From assembly GCF_000967725.1 (NCBI RefSeq), contig NZ_JXYE01000004.1:145895-209894 (forward strand): 64,000 bases of DNA, read 5' to 3'. Below, one piece after another: positions 1 through 7,697 of the stretch. A program made the position numbers and the translations under genes. A model generated the notes under the pieces. It ran no database searches. It worked only from the letters and a program-made list of their open reading frames with translations, and was not told the DNA's origin. The stretch comes from Loktanella sp. S4079 (lineage in GTDB: Bacteria > Pseudomonadota > Alphaproteobacteria > Rhodobacterales > Rhodobacteraceae). Within the stretch, counting starts at the first letter, position 1, and every line of letters starts with the position of its first letter.

Positions 1-489
1 GACCACAACTTAAAGCTGCTTGAGCTTACCACCATTTTAGCGGCTGACATTTCGGGGCAATATGCCCACCCGTTTGAGATCAGCGCAGCAGATGCGATGA
101 TGATTGAAATCGCAGGGCGGCAGCGGATGCTAACACAGAAGATGGCGAAAGATGCCTGCGAAATCTGGGCGGACTATCACGCCGAAGAAGCCCGCGCCGA
201 CTTGATCGAAACTGTGACGATTTTTGAAACCTCTCTCAAAGCACTGCGGTTTGGCATGCCTGAGGCGGGGCTTCAGGAAGCACCAACAGATAAAATCCGC
301 GAAGACTTGGACCAGCTGCTGGCACGCTGGGAAACCATCAAAGCGAATGAGCAAATCCTGATCGATGGCGGCGAACTCAGCCTCGACCAAAAAACCGAAA
401 TCTTTCATGATCTCGAAGTCGAATTGGCAGAGCTAGATCACCTGCTCGATGAATATAAAGAATACGCAGAACGCACCCACAAACGCTAG
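1..489 (+). CDS. PilJ-type N-terminal domain protein (5'-truncated)
   Basis: The reading frame is open from the first base of the window, so only the C-terminal ~162 residues are present and the true start lies outside. The visible part is helical and carries the G-R-Q-R-M-L-T-Q-K-M sequence typical of the PilJ-type (type IV pili methyl-accepting chemotaxis, N-terminal) sensing domain, which senses ligands in the periplasm. No methyl-accepting or kinase domain follows; the protein stops shortly after the helical domain and ends in a charged helix. It could be a stand-alone periplasmic PilJ-domain protein, of the kind often found beside nitrate/nitrite genes. The function is otherwise unknown. 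Confidence 0.7.
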   Translation, partial: DHNLKLLELTTILAADISGQYAHPFEISAADAMMIEIAGRQRMLTQKMAKDACEIWADYHAEEARADLIETVTIFETSLKALRFGMPEAGLQEAPTDKIREDLDQLLARWETIKANEQILIDGGELSLDQKTEIFHDLEVELAELDHLLDEYKEYAERTHKR

Positions 490-536
490 GTTTGCGCATA
501 TCGCGACCCGCGTTCAACTGCGGGTCGCAGATAATC

Positions 537-1325
537 CTAAAGATCAAAGGTCGCGAAAACTGGGGCGTGGTCGCTCGGCTTTTCCCATCCACGGGCATCC
601 CGCAATACGCGGCTGGAATGACCCGCGTTCTTGATATCGGCACTTGCCCAGATGTGATCCAGACGTCGCCCTTTGTCGGCGGCATCCCAATCTTTGGCAC
701 GATAGGACCACCAGCTGTACAGCTTTCCTTCGGGCACGTCGTTGCGCGTTACATCGGCCCAGCCGCCCGCATCCATCACTTCGGCAAAATGCTCGACCTC
801 AATCGGAGTATGGCTCACCACTTTGAGCAGCTTCTTATGATCCCAAACATCGTCCTCACGCGGCGCGATATTTAGATCACCGACCAAAATTGATTTTTCT
901 GGGGTCGCAGCATGATAGGCGTCACGCATATCAGTCAAATAGTCCAGTTTTTGGCCGAATTTCTCGTTTACCTCGCGGTCAGCAACGTCACCACCTGCGG
1001 GCACATAGTGGTTATGGATCGTGACACCATTCTCAAGCCGTCCCGCAATATGGCGCGCATGGCCCAGAGCGGCGAAGTCTTCGGCACCTGCCTCGACCAT
1101 TGGAATCTTTGAGAAAATCGCAACGCCGTTATAACCCTTTTGACCACGCGCAACCATATGCGTGTAGCCAAGCGCCTGAAATTGAGCGAGCGGAATTTTA
1201 TCGACCGGGCTTTTGCATTCTTGCAAGCACAAGACATCAGGGGCCTCTTCGCGCATCAACTTGGCGACGATGTCCTCGCGCAACCGGACAGAGTTAATAT
1301 TCCATGTGGCAAGCGTAAAAGGCAT
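537..1325 (-). CDS. xthA: exodeoxyribonuclease III
   Basis: This 262-residue protein has the full length of the Mg2+-dependent ExoIII/AP endonuclease family, which removes abasic-site blocks and 3' phosphates in base-excision repair. Family residues are in place: the L-Q-E-C-K motif with metal-binding Glu36, Tyr107 in H-N-H-Y-V-P, the V-G-D-L-N motif (Asp150, Asn152), the R-R-L-D-H-I-W block (Asp223) and the terminal S-D-H-A-P-V motif (Asp252, His253). It is a single gene, transcribed towards the PilJ-like gene. Nothing about it is unusual. Confidence 0.95.
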   Translation of the reverse strand: MPFTLATWNINSVRLREDIVAKLMREEAPDVLCLQECKSPVDKIPLAQFQALGYTHMVARGQKGYNGVAIFSKIPMVEAGAEDFAALGHARHIAGRLENGVTIHNHYVPAGGDVADREVNEKFGQKLDYLTDMRDAYHAATPEKSILVGDLNIAPREDDVWDHKKLLKVVSHTPIEVEHFAEVMDAGGWADVTRNDVPEGKLYSWWSYRAKDWDAADKGRRLDHIWASADIKNAGHSSRVLRDARGWEKPSDHAPVFATFDL

Positions 1326-1603
1326 GGTTTTCCATTCTTTCTTTGGCGTGGCAATTCAGACATCGTGCGCCTGCGTGGCAGGGCAAATACTGCGTTCGCG
1401 CCAAATGCTACACACAACATGCGGGCCACGCCACCGAATACAGAACGAAAAGGCAACAAAATGCGCGGTTTTTCGCATTGTTTCTATATTCAGGATATTT
1501 TGGCTTTACATCAGAAACCCCAAGGTGCTCGTTGCCGCCGGATCGTCACATCCGGGCGCACCTGCCGCTCTGGCGGTCTGAACAATAAATAAGGAAGATC
1601 ATC

Positions 1604-2464
1604 ATGAAAATGAAATCAGCTTCGGTTGTCGCTCTGGCGTCGCTACTGGCATTCCAGAACGTTGCGTTCGCAGAAAGCGCAGACACTGTCGCAGACGATG
1701 TCATAGCCGCGCAGCGCGCAGCGCTTGCCGCGAATACGGATGGCGCAGGCTTTGGCCCACAATCACCCCGCGACATCTCGGTGATTGACGGCACCAATGC
1801 ACGTAGCTTTCAGACCGCACCTGCATTTTCGCAAATGAACCTGTGCGACATTCACTTTCATGAAAACGCAGAGCACCGCGGCGGTGAGTTCACCGAATAT
1901 GCTGGCAACGGCGACGGTCACGGCTACGGGACTGGCTTTAAATACGCAGGCGAATTGACCGAGGCAGAACTGGCCCCAATTGATGCACCGATCGGCGCAA
2001 CCGAACATGGCGACCTGCAACCAGGCGATACGATCGAAGTACACTATGTCTTCTCAACAGCCCAAGCGCAGCCTGGCCCGACACTGGGTACTTGCTTGTC
2101 TGATGCAATCAACAACCCACAACTGCGGGTCGAGGCACAAGTCTTTGTGCTGGTCAATGACGCGGATGCCCTAGACTTTACCGAACTGGCCAAAGTTGAA
2201 ATGGTTGATGGCCTGTACCAAGCGCCAAACATTCCAACAAACACAGGCGATGCGATCACTTACGCAGGTTCCACAACAGGCCCGAGCTACAACGAAAATG
2301 GCTCTCCTTTCCAAGTCACTTGGAACGTTCGTCCAAATGTCGCGCGCGTTGATATCAATACCGTTGGCACATGGTTCGAAGACAACGTCTTTGAAGAAGA
2401 TCACGCCCACGGTGTGCGCAATCTGGTAACGAACCCAGATTTGCTGTCTGCCATCGCAGAGTAA
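1604..2464 (+). CDS. secreted delta-class carbonic anhydrase-like protein
   Basis: The 286-residue precursor has a clear Sec signal peptide ending A-F-A about residue 23, so it is periplasmic or exported. The core has a zinc-site layout like that of carbonic anhydrases: C-D-I-H-F-H (His84, His86), N-A-E-H (Glu90, His91) and, after an insertion, I-E-V-H-Y-V (His147). This parallels the H-x-H ... E-H ... E-x-H pattern of alpha enzymes and matches the bacterial family annotated as delta-class carbonic anhydrase. The expected reaction is CO2 hydration, which would supply bicarbonate in the periplasm. Cys81 and Cys164 could form a disulfide. A good ribosome site (AAGGAAG) precedes the ATG. It appears monocistronic. 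Family assignment is from memory of the motif; activity is inferred. Confidence 0.75.
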   Translation: MKMKSASVVALASLLAFQNVAFAESADTVADDVIAAQRAALAANTDGAGFGPQSPRDISVIDGTNARSFQTAPAFSQMNLCDIHFHENAEHRGGEFTEYAGNGDGHGYGTGFKYAGELTEAELAPIDAPIGATEHGDLQPGDTIEVHYVFSTAQAQPGPTLGTCLSDAINNPQLRVEAQVFVLVNDADALDFTELAKVEMVDGLYQAPNIPTNTGDAITYAGSTTGPSYNENGSPFQVTWNVRPNVARVDINTVGTWFEDNVFEEDHAHGVRNLVTNPDLLSAIAE

Positions 2465-2509
2465 TCAATATGTCTCGGGCGTGATTGCCGCGCCCGAGAC
2501 ACGCATTCG

Positions 2510-3499
2510 CTAGGCGAATGTAGCGGCTGGCCGCACCTGACCCACTTCAATCCCGCGCCAGTTCTTAAGGATCGGCGCCATCCGTGCGATAGCTGCAGGA
2601 TGATTGGCATCCAAAACACCGAGCTTCACAAGAATAGTCGCGATTGCGCATTCGCTTGCTCTGGTTGCGCCGTCGCGGATTTTCAACGCAACACCCAGAC
2701 GTTTTTCTGGAATGATGGCGACAAATACGCCGTCGGCCCCGGTCTTGATCGCTGCGCGCCCATCCATCGCCCGCATCAAATCAGTGCACGCACGGGTTTC
2801 GCCGGCAACCAATTCGGGAAAGGCCATCATCGCCTCGCGCAGTTGAACCGCTGCGTTGCTGCGTCGGTCAGACCGATCATGCGCACTTGCAAAAAACGCC
2901 ATTGCCCGCGCAAGCCCGTGAACGGTGCAAGCATGGTTCGGCGCAGAACACCCATCAATCCCATAGGTCGGGCTGGTTTCTTGGGTTGTTTCTTCGAATG
3001 CGGCTTTCCCGGCCTGCTGCACCGGGTGGTCGATTTTCTCGTAATCTGCGTCGCCTCCCAAGTGTTTGTTCAAGGTCAGAAAGCCAGCGTGCTTACCAGA
3101 GCAATTGTTATGGATCTGACACGGCTCTTGCTCTGCGCGGATCAATGCCTCGCGTGCGGGCTTGTCGCCGGGCACTTGCGGACCGCAGCGGAAATCATCC
3201 TCGGTCATACCCATTTCCTTAAGCCAGACACCCACACGATCCGTGTGAATTGCGGCACCTTGGTGCGACGCACAGGCCAAAGCGAGCTGTTCTTGCGATA
3301 GATGCGCACCTGCGCCGCTTTCTAGCAGAGGCAATGCCTGAATCATCTTGCACGACGACCGTGGGAAAATCACAGCCGAAGGATCACCCCAAGCGTTCAC
3401 AATTTCGCCAGTGTCATCACAGATCACCGCATGGCCCTGATGCACACATTCAAGCAGCTCGCCGCGCCAAACTTCGACCAGATCAACAGGATTCGCCAT
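2510..3499 (-). CDS. L-asparaginase, Rhizobium etli type
   Basis: This 329-residue cytosolic protein belongs to the asparaginase II (PF06089-like) family, which is unrelated to the E. coli AnsA/AnsB enzymes. It hydrolyses L-asparagine to aspartate and ammonia. The residues reported for the R. etli enzyme are visible: a Ser48-Ser-Cys-Lys51 cluster, the N-N-C-S-G-K-H-A-G-F stretch (Cys133, Lys136) and Y-G-I-D-G-C (Asp182, Cys184), which together make the Ser-Lys catalytic and zinc-coordinating site. It stands alone and converges on the carbonic-anhydrase gene. No signal peptide is present. Confidence 0.88.
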   Translation of the reverse strand: MANPVDLVEVWRGELLECVHQGHAVICDDTGEIVNAWGDPSAVIFPRSSCKMIQALPLLESGAGAHLSQEQLALACASHQGAAIHTDRVGVWLKEMGMTEDDFRCGPQVPGDKPAREALIRAEQEPCQIHNNCSGKHAGFLTLNKHLGGDADYEKIDHPVQQAGKAAFEETTQETSPTYGIDGCSAPNHACTVHGLARAMAFFASAHDRSDRRSNAAVQLREAMMAFPELVAGETRACTDLMRAMDGRAAIKTGADGVFVAIIPEKRLGVALKIRDGATRASECAIATILVKLGVLDANHPAAIARMAPILKNWRGIEVGQVRPAATFA

Positions 3500-3695
3500 T
3501 TTTTTGCCTTTTTGGATTGTAACTGTCGTTGCAATAGCGCGCCCATCACGGTTTTGGGGGCTTTTCCCCCTACGCTATTTTTTGATAGGTGATAAAGTAT
3601 CCGGATATAATGGGGTCTGCTACCCAAAAGGTGTCGATCATGGCATCGCAGTTGACAGACCACACTGAGGCAAAAGACAGCTTGGAGGCTGCGAG

Positions 3696-4226
3696 ATGAT
3701 TTTGAATATTGCACGCACGTTGGGCATCGCGGCGGCACTTACTTTTGCGAATGCGGCGGTTGCGCAGGACTCGAGCGAAAACCGTGTTGCGGCAAATACA
3801 GATTGGGCGGTCTATGTGGAAAGCGACCCAAAAGAATGCTGGGCGGTCTCTGCGCCTGTTGAAACGGTAAATACCCGCGACGGCAACGTTGTAACGGTGC
3901 GCCGTGGCGAAATTCAGATGATTGTTTTCTATCGTCCGTCAGAAAACGTATCAGGTCAGGTCATGTTTGCCGCTGGATATCCATTTGCTAGTGGGTCGAC
4001 AGTATCTGTCAAAATCGGCGACACCAGCTACGAGATGTTCACCGAAGGCGAATTCGCATGGCCCGCTAGTGCCGAAGACGATGCTAAATTCGTTGCTGCC
4101 ATGAAACGTGGTGCCGATGCGGTACTGACCGGCCGTTCAGGTCGCGGCACGCAAACACAAGATACATTCAGCTTGCTTGGCTTTACCGCCGCAGTTGACG
4201 AAGCTGCCTCGCAGTGTGCCAGCTAA
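3696..4226 (+). CDS. IalB-family (invasion-associated locus B) periplasmic protein
   Basis: This 176-residue protein has a Sec signal peptide (cleavage after about residue 23, A-V-A-Q-D). The body matches the IalB family of alphaproteobacteria: W-A-V-Y-V near the start, a central G-E-I-Q-M-I-V-F-Y strand and a terminal Cys. A pair of cysteines, one early (E-C-W) and one near the end, probably forms a disulfide. The molecular role of the family is not known, despite the historical link to Bartonella invasion. It is followed by hairpins at 4,242-4,306 that may end its transcript before rlmN. Confidence 0.8.
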   Translation: MILNIARTLGIAAALTFANAAVAQDSSENRVAANTDWAVYVESDPKECWAVSAPVETVNTRDGNVVTVRRGEIQMIVFYRPSENVSGQVMFAAGYPFASGSTVSVKIGDTSYEMFTEGEFAWPASAEDDAKFVAAMKRGADAVLTGRSGRGTQTQDTFSLLGFTAAVDEAASQCAS

Positions 4227-4241
4227 GCTTTAGCTGCAATC

Positions 4242-4306
4242 GCAACGTATTCGCGTTGCAAAATTAGTTTTTCTGGGGCGGGCTGCTTTTCTTGTGAAAG
4301 CGGCCC
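4242..4306 (+). terminator. tandem stem-loops between ialB-like gene and rlmN
   Basis: Two hairpins lie back to back. One has GCAACG/CGTTGC arms at 4,242-4,259 and is followed by an A/T-rich run. The other pairs 4,280-4,289 with 4,297-4,306 (GGGCTGCTTT against AAAGCGGCCC) and is followed by a pyrimidine-rich tract. This layout suits transcription termination of the upstream gene. A role as rlmN leader structure is also possible. Confidence 0.45.
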
Positions 4307-4349
4307 GTTCCTCTTATATGCAACGCCTGAACCCGATTTGGAGCACCCA

Positions 4350-5528
4350 ATGGACCCCAAGGCCCCCATCACCCAGGATGTCCTGACCATTCCGCGCAAA
4401 CTGCCGGACGGTCCGCAAAATATCATTGGCCTGACCCGCCCTGCCCTGCGCGAGGCGTTGATCGCTGCTGGCACGAAGGAAAAGCAGGCGAAAATGCGTG
4501 CTGGGCAAATCTGGCAATGGCTGTACCATTGGGGGGTGCGCGATTTTGATCAGATGACCAATCTGTCCAAAGACTACCGCGCCATGCTGGCTGAGAAATT
4601 CGTCATTGCCCTTCCCGAGGTCGTGACACGCCAGATTTCCGAAGATGGCACCCGGAAATATTTGGTGCGGATCGCTGGTGGCCACGAAGTCGAGGTCGTC
4701 TATATCCCCGAAACGGATCGCGGGACGCTATGTATCTCGAGCCAAGTCGGATGCACGCTCACTTGTTCGTTCTGCCATACCGGAACGCAAAAATTGGTGC
4801 GTAACCTGACGCCGGGTGAGATCATTGGCCAAGTTATGCTGGCGCGCGATGATTTGGCCGAATGGCCCGAACAGGGCGCACGCAACACCGCGGCGCCACG
4901 CCTTTTGTCGAACATCGTGCTGATGGGCATGGGCGAACCGTTGTACAATTTTGAAAATGTGCGTGACGCGATGAAGATCGCGCTTGATCCCGAAGGTATC
5001 GCGCTTTCGCGTCGTCGCATTACGCTATCGACCTCTGGCGTCGTACCCGAGATCGCCCGCACTGCCGAAGAAATCGGTTGCCAACTGGCCGTGTCGTTCC
5101 ATGCTACCACAGACGAAGTGCGCGATAAGCTGGTGCCAATCAACAAACGTTGGCCAATCGCTGACTTGCTCGACGCATTGCGCGCCTATCCCAAAGCCTC
5201 AAATTCCGAGAGGATCACCTTTGAGTATGTGATGCTGGATGGCGTAAATGATACCGACGAAGACGCGCATCGACTGGTTAAACTGATCGAAGGCATCCCT
5301 GCTAAGATCAACCTGATCCCTTTCAACGAATGGCCCGGCGCACCTTACAAGCGGTCGTCGAATAACCGTATTCGCGCCTTTGCGGATATCGTGTTTAATG
5401 CTGGATATTCGTCACCTGTACGCAAGCCACGCGGCGAAGATATCATGGCTGCCTGTGGTCAGTTGAAATCAGCAACCGAACGTCAGCGAAAAAGTCGCGC
5501 GCAAATCGCACAAGAGACCGGGCTTTAA
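4350..5528 (+). CDS. rlmN: dual-specificity 23S rRNA/tRNA adenine-C2 methyltransferase RlmN
   Basis: This radical-SAM enzyme methylates A2503 of 23S rRNA, and A37 of some tRNAs, at C2. I start it at the ATG at 4,350 (392 residues), because GGAG sits six bases before it; an in-frame TTG at 4,338 would swallow that ribosome site. The 4Fe-4S motif C-x3-C-x2-C is present as G-C-T-L-T-C-S-F-C (Cys135, Cys139, Cys142). The M-G-M-G-E-P SAM-binding motif follows, and the mechanistic C-terminal Cys appears in M-A-A-C-G-Q-L. Length is normal for alphaproteobacteria. Confidence 0.96.
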   Translation: MDPKAPITQDVLTIPRKLPDGPQNIIGLTRPALREALIAAGTKEKQAKMRAGQIWQWLYHWGVRDFDQMTNLSKDYRAMLAEKFVIALPEVVTRQISEDGTRKYLVRIAGGHEVEVVYIPETDRGTLCISSQVGCTLTCSFCHTGTQKLVRNLTPGEIIGQVMLARDDLAEWPEQGARNTAAPRLLSNIVLMGMGEPLYNFENVRDAMKIALDPEGIALSRRRITLSTSGVVPEIARTAEEIGCQLAVSFHATTDEVRDKLVPINKRWPIADLLDALRAYPKASNSERITFEYVMLDGVNDTDEDAHRLVKLIEGIPAKINLIPFNEWPGAPYKRSSNNRIRAFADIVFNAGYSSPVRKPRGEDIMAACGQLKSATERQRKSRAQIAQETGL

Positions 5529-5562
5529 CCATATATTTATCGTGTTTCGTTAAGCATACCGC

Positions 5563-5769
5563 ATGAAACACATTATGCTTGATCTCCCGCCTGAACTGCT
5601 TGACGCGCTTGAACATGTTGCCGGACGTGACGAGGTTGCGATTGCAAGCCTTGTTCGCGACGCGGTGCGCAATGATTTAAAACAACGCGCCTCTGCATTA
5701 GCGAGCCGCACACAACGTATGCCAATTGGCATGCCACCCCCGCATCAACCGACGGCTCATGCTATCTAA
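5563..5769 (+). CDS. small ribbon-helix-helix-like protein
   Basis: This 68-residue ORF starts 34 bases after rlmN. Its N-terminal 45 residues look like a ribbon-helix-helix fold: a short beta strand (H-I-M-L-D-L-P), then two helices with an S-L-V-R-D-A-V-R-N-D pattern. The tail is Pro- and Gln-rich and probably disordered. It could be a small DNA-binding regulator or an antitoxin-like protein, but no toxin gene is adjacent. The ribosome site is poor, so translation is not certain. A hairpin follows at 5,777-5,800. Confidence 0.5.
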   Translation: MKHIMLDLPPELLDALEHVAGRDEVAIASLVRDAVRNDLKQRASALASRTQRMPIGMPPPHQPTAHAI

Positions 5770-5776
5770 ATGAAAT

Positions 5777-5800
5777 GCCCGCAGCAAAAAGACTGCGGGC
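5777..5800. terminator. stem-loop shared by convergent genes
   Basis: A perfect 8-bp inverted repeat (GCCCGCAG / CTGCGGGC) has an 8-base A-rich loop. It lies between the small plus-strand ORF and the end of the minus-strand oxidoreductase gene. T-rich sequence follows it weakly on both strands, so it may stop transcription in both directions. Confidence 0.55.
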
Positions 5801-5808
5801 GCTTGTCT

Positions 5809-6927
5809 TTATGCGAGCAGTGCGCGCGCCTCTTCAGGGGATAGTGCCTCTGGCCGTTTACACGTCGTGGTCATTTCAACGAAACGCCGCTCTTCTCCGG
5901 CGCGTAGGATGCTGGTCATCACGTCCACTGCATGCACGGCCACGTCAATATTGCAGCGGTGCTCGCGCCCTTCGGCGATTGCGGCGGCCATATCTGCCAG
6001 CCCGGCACAGCGATAGTTCGCGCGATCTTCTTGGTTGGCGACACCGAATGGATGCTCCCACGGGTCAACAGTGGTGATTTCACTATCCGCGCCACTGATC
6101 TCGATATCTCCGCCAAAGAAGTTCGGATCAGGCACAAAGATGGACCCATCTTCGCCATATAGCTCCATATTTGCATGACGGTGCGCCCAGACGTCCCAGC
6201 TCGCGCCAAGTGTCACAACCGCGCCGTTTTCAAATTCAAGCAAGGCCTGAATGTTGGTGGGTGTCTCAACGGGCACCGTTTCACCCAAGCGATCACCGTT
6301 GCCGATAGTTCGCGTGGCAAAGGTCGCAGTTGCAAGCGCCGTTACAGATTTCACCGGCCCGATAAGCTGAATGAGGTTGGTAATATAGTATGGACCCAAA
6401 TCCAAAACGGGGCCGCCACCCGGCTTAAAGAAAAAGTCGGGATTGGGATGCCATGCTTCCATGCCGTGGCTCATCACGTGGCAGGTCCCACCGATGATCC
6501 GTCCAATTTTGCCAGCGTCAATCTGCGCACGCGCCAATTGATGCGCCCCGCCCAGGAAAGTATCCGGCGCAGAGCCAACGCGCAGGCCCTTGGCCTCTGC
6601 GAGATCGCGTAGCTCTTTGCCTTCATCCAGCGTTAGGACAAGCGGTTTTTCGGAATAGGCGTGTTTGCCAGCCTCCAAAATCCGCTTGGTCACGGCGAAA
6701 TGCACATCTGGGATCGTCAGGTTTACGACCACATCAACGTCAGTGGCCTTGAGCAAGTCATCCACAGTTTCCGCACGCACGCCAAATTCCGCAGCACGCG
6801 CATTTGCGGCATCTATGTTGATGTCAGCCACTGCCTTGACCTCGAGCGACTTAAACAGCGGCGCTAATTTTAAGTACGAGGTTGAGATATTACCGCATCC
6901 AATGATGCCTACACCAAGTTTTGTCAT
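5809..6927 (-). CDS. Gfo/Idh/MocA-family NAD(P)-dependent oxidoreductase
   Basis: This 372-residue protein has an N-terminal Rossmann fold (G-I-I-G-C-G-N-I-S, residues 7-15) and the conserved E-K-P-L motif of sugar dehydrogenases of this family about residue 95. The C-terminal alpha/beta domain binds the substrate. It is the last gene of the seven-gene mannoside operon, nine bases after the sugar isomerase-like gene. By context it probably oxidises or reduces a sugar or sugar acid released by the beta-mannosidase; the exact substrate cannot be read from sequence. Confidence 0.88.
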   Translation of the reverse strand: MTKLGVGIIGCGNISTSYLKLAPLFKSLEVKAVADINIDAANARAAEFGVRAETVDDLLKATDVDVVVNLTIPDVHFAVTKRILEAGKHAYSEKPLVLTLDEGKELRDLAEAKGLRVGSAPDTFLGGAHQLARAQIDAGKIGRIIGGTCHVMSHGMEAWHPNPDFFFKPGGGPVLDLGPYYITNLIQLIGPVKSVTALATATFATRTIGNGDRLGETVPVETPTNIQALLEFENGAVVTLGASWDVWAHRHANMELYGEDGSIFVPDPNFFGGDIEISGADSEITTVDPWEHPFGVANQEDRANYRCAGLADMAAAIAEGREHRCNIDVAVHAVDVMTSILRAGEERRFVEMTTTCKRPEALSPEEARALLA

Positions 6928-6936
6928 GAGTATCTC

Positions 6937-7683
6937 TTAGAATTTTTGAATTGAGGCCAAGCTGCGGCGCGCAAAGCGCGCGTGGTCTTTTGGATTGTCA
7001 TGTTCGATCACGTAGTGGTCCACGCCTGTCGCCTGAAGCGCAGCGTGAATGGGTGCCCAGTCTTGGACCCCGTGACCGACATCGGCCCAGCCATCTTCGT
7101 CAGTGTTTTCACCTTCTGGGGCAATGTCCTTGATATGCGCAGCCGTGATGCGGCCAGCATATTTATTGATCCAGTCGACGGGGCTAAACCCGGCACGCAA
7201 GACCCAGCCTAGATCCAGCTCAAGCATCAGATCGTCAGAGGCCGCAGCGATCAAGTCGAGCGGCAGGTCACCTGTTTCTGTGGCAACAAATTCAAAGTCA
7301 TGGTTGTGCCAGCCGAACAGCAGCCCTGCATCTTGGAACGGCTTGCCCGCTTCGGACAGACGTTGGCCGAACGCAGCCCAACCGGCGGCATCCTTGGGGC
7401 GGTCATCGGGCATGACAAAGGGAACGATGATCTTATTTGTTCCCAATTCCTTGGCCGTTGCGATCAAATTGGCCGCATCGCCTTCGGCCATATCCAGCCC
7501 GATATGCGTGCTGGTCATCTTAAGACCTGTCGCGTCTAGCCCCGCCTTGAGCGCATCAAGATCATCGAACAAGCCACCAAAGCCTTCGACCTCTTTGAAC
7601 CCTGTGTCAGCCAACATTTTCAGCGTGTCGGCCAAGGGCGGAAAATTTCGCGAACAGTACAACTGGTATGAAATCCGCGGCAT
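6937..7683 (-). CDS. xylose-isomerase-like TIM-barrel sugar isomerase/epimerase
   Basis: This 248-residue protein has the AP-endonuclease-2/xylose-isomerase-like TIM-barrel fold, with metal-site motifs such as F-G-W-H-N-H-D-F-E, L-E-L-D-L-G-W and A-A-H-I-K-D. Such enzymes isomerise or epimerise keto/aldo sugars or inositol derivatives. It is the sixth gene of the mannoside operon, 14 bases from the glycosidase and 9 bases from the Gfo/Idh/MocA gene. The pair of a TIM-barrel isomerase with an oxidoreductase is a common sugar-modification module, here of unknown substrate. Confidence 0.85.
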   Translation of the reverse strand: MPRISYQLYCSRNFPPLADTLKMLADTGFKEVEGFGGLFDDLDALKAGLDATGLKMTSTHIGLDMAEGDAANLIATAKELGTNKIIVPFVMPDDRPKDAAGWAAFGQRLSEAGKPFQDAGLLFGWHNHDFEFVATETGDLPLDLIAAASDDLMLELDLGWVLRAGFSPVDWINKYAGRITAAHIKDIAPEGENTDEDGWADVGHGVQDWAPIHAALQATGVDHYVIEHDNPKDHARFARRSLASIQKF

Positions 7684-7697
7684 CGTGCTCTCCTTAT

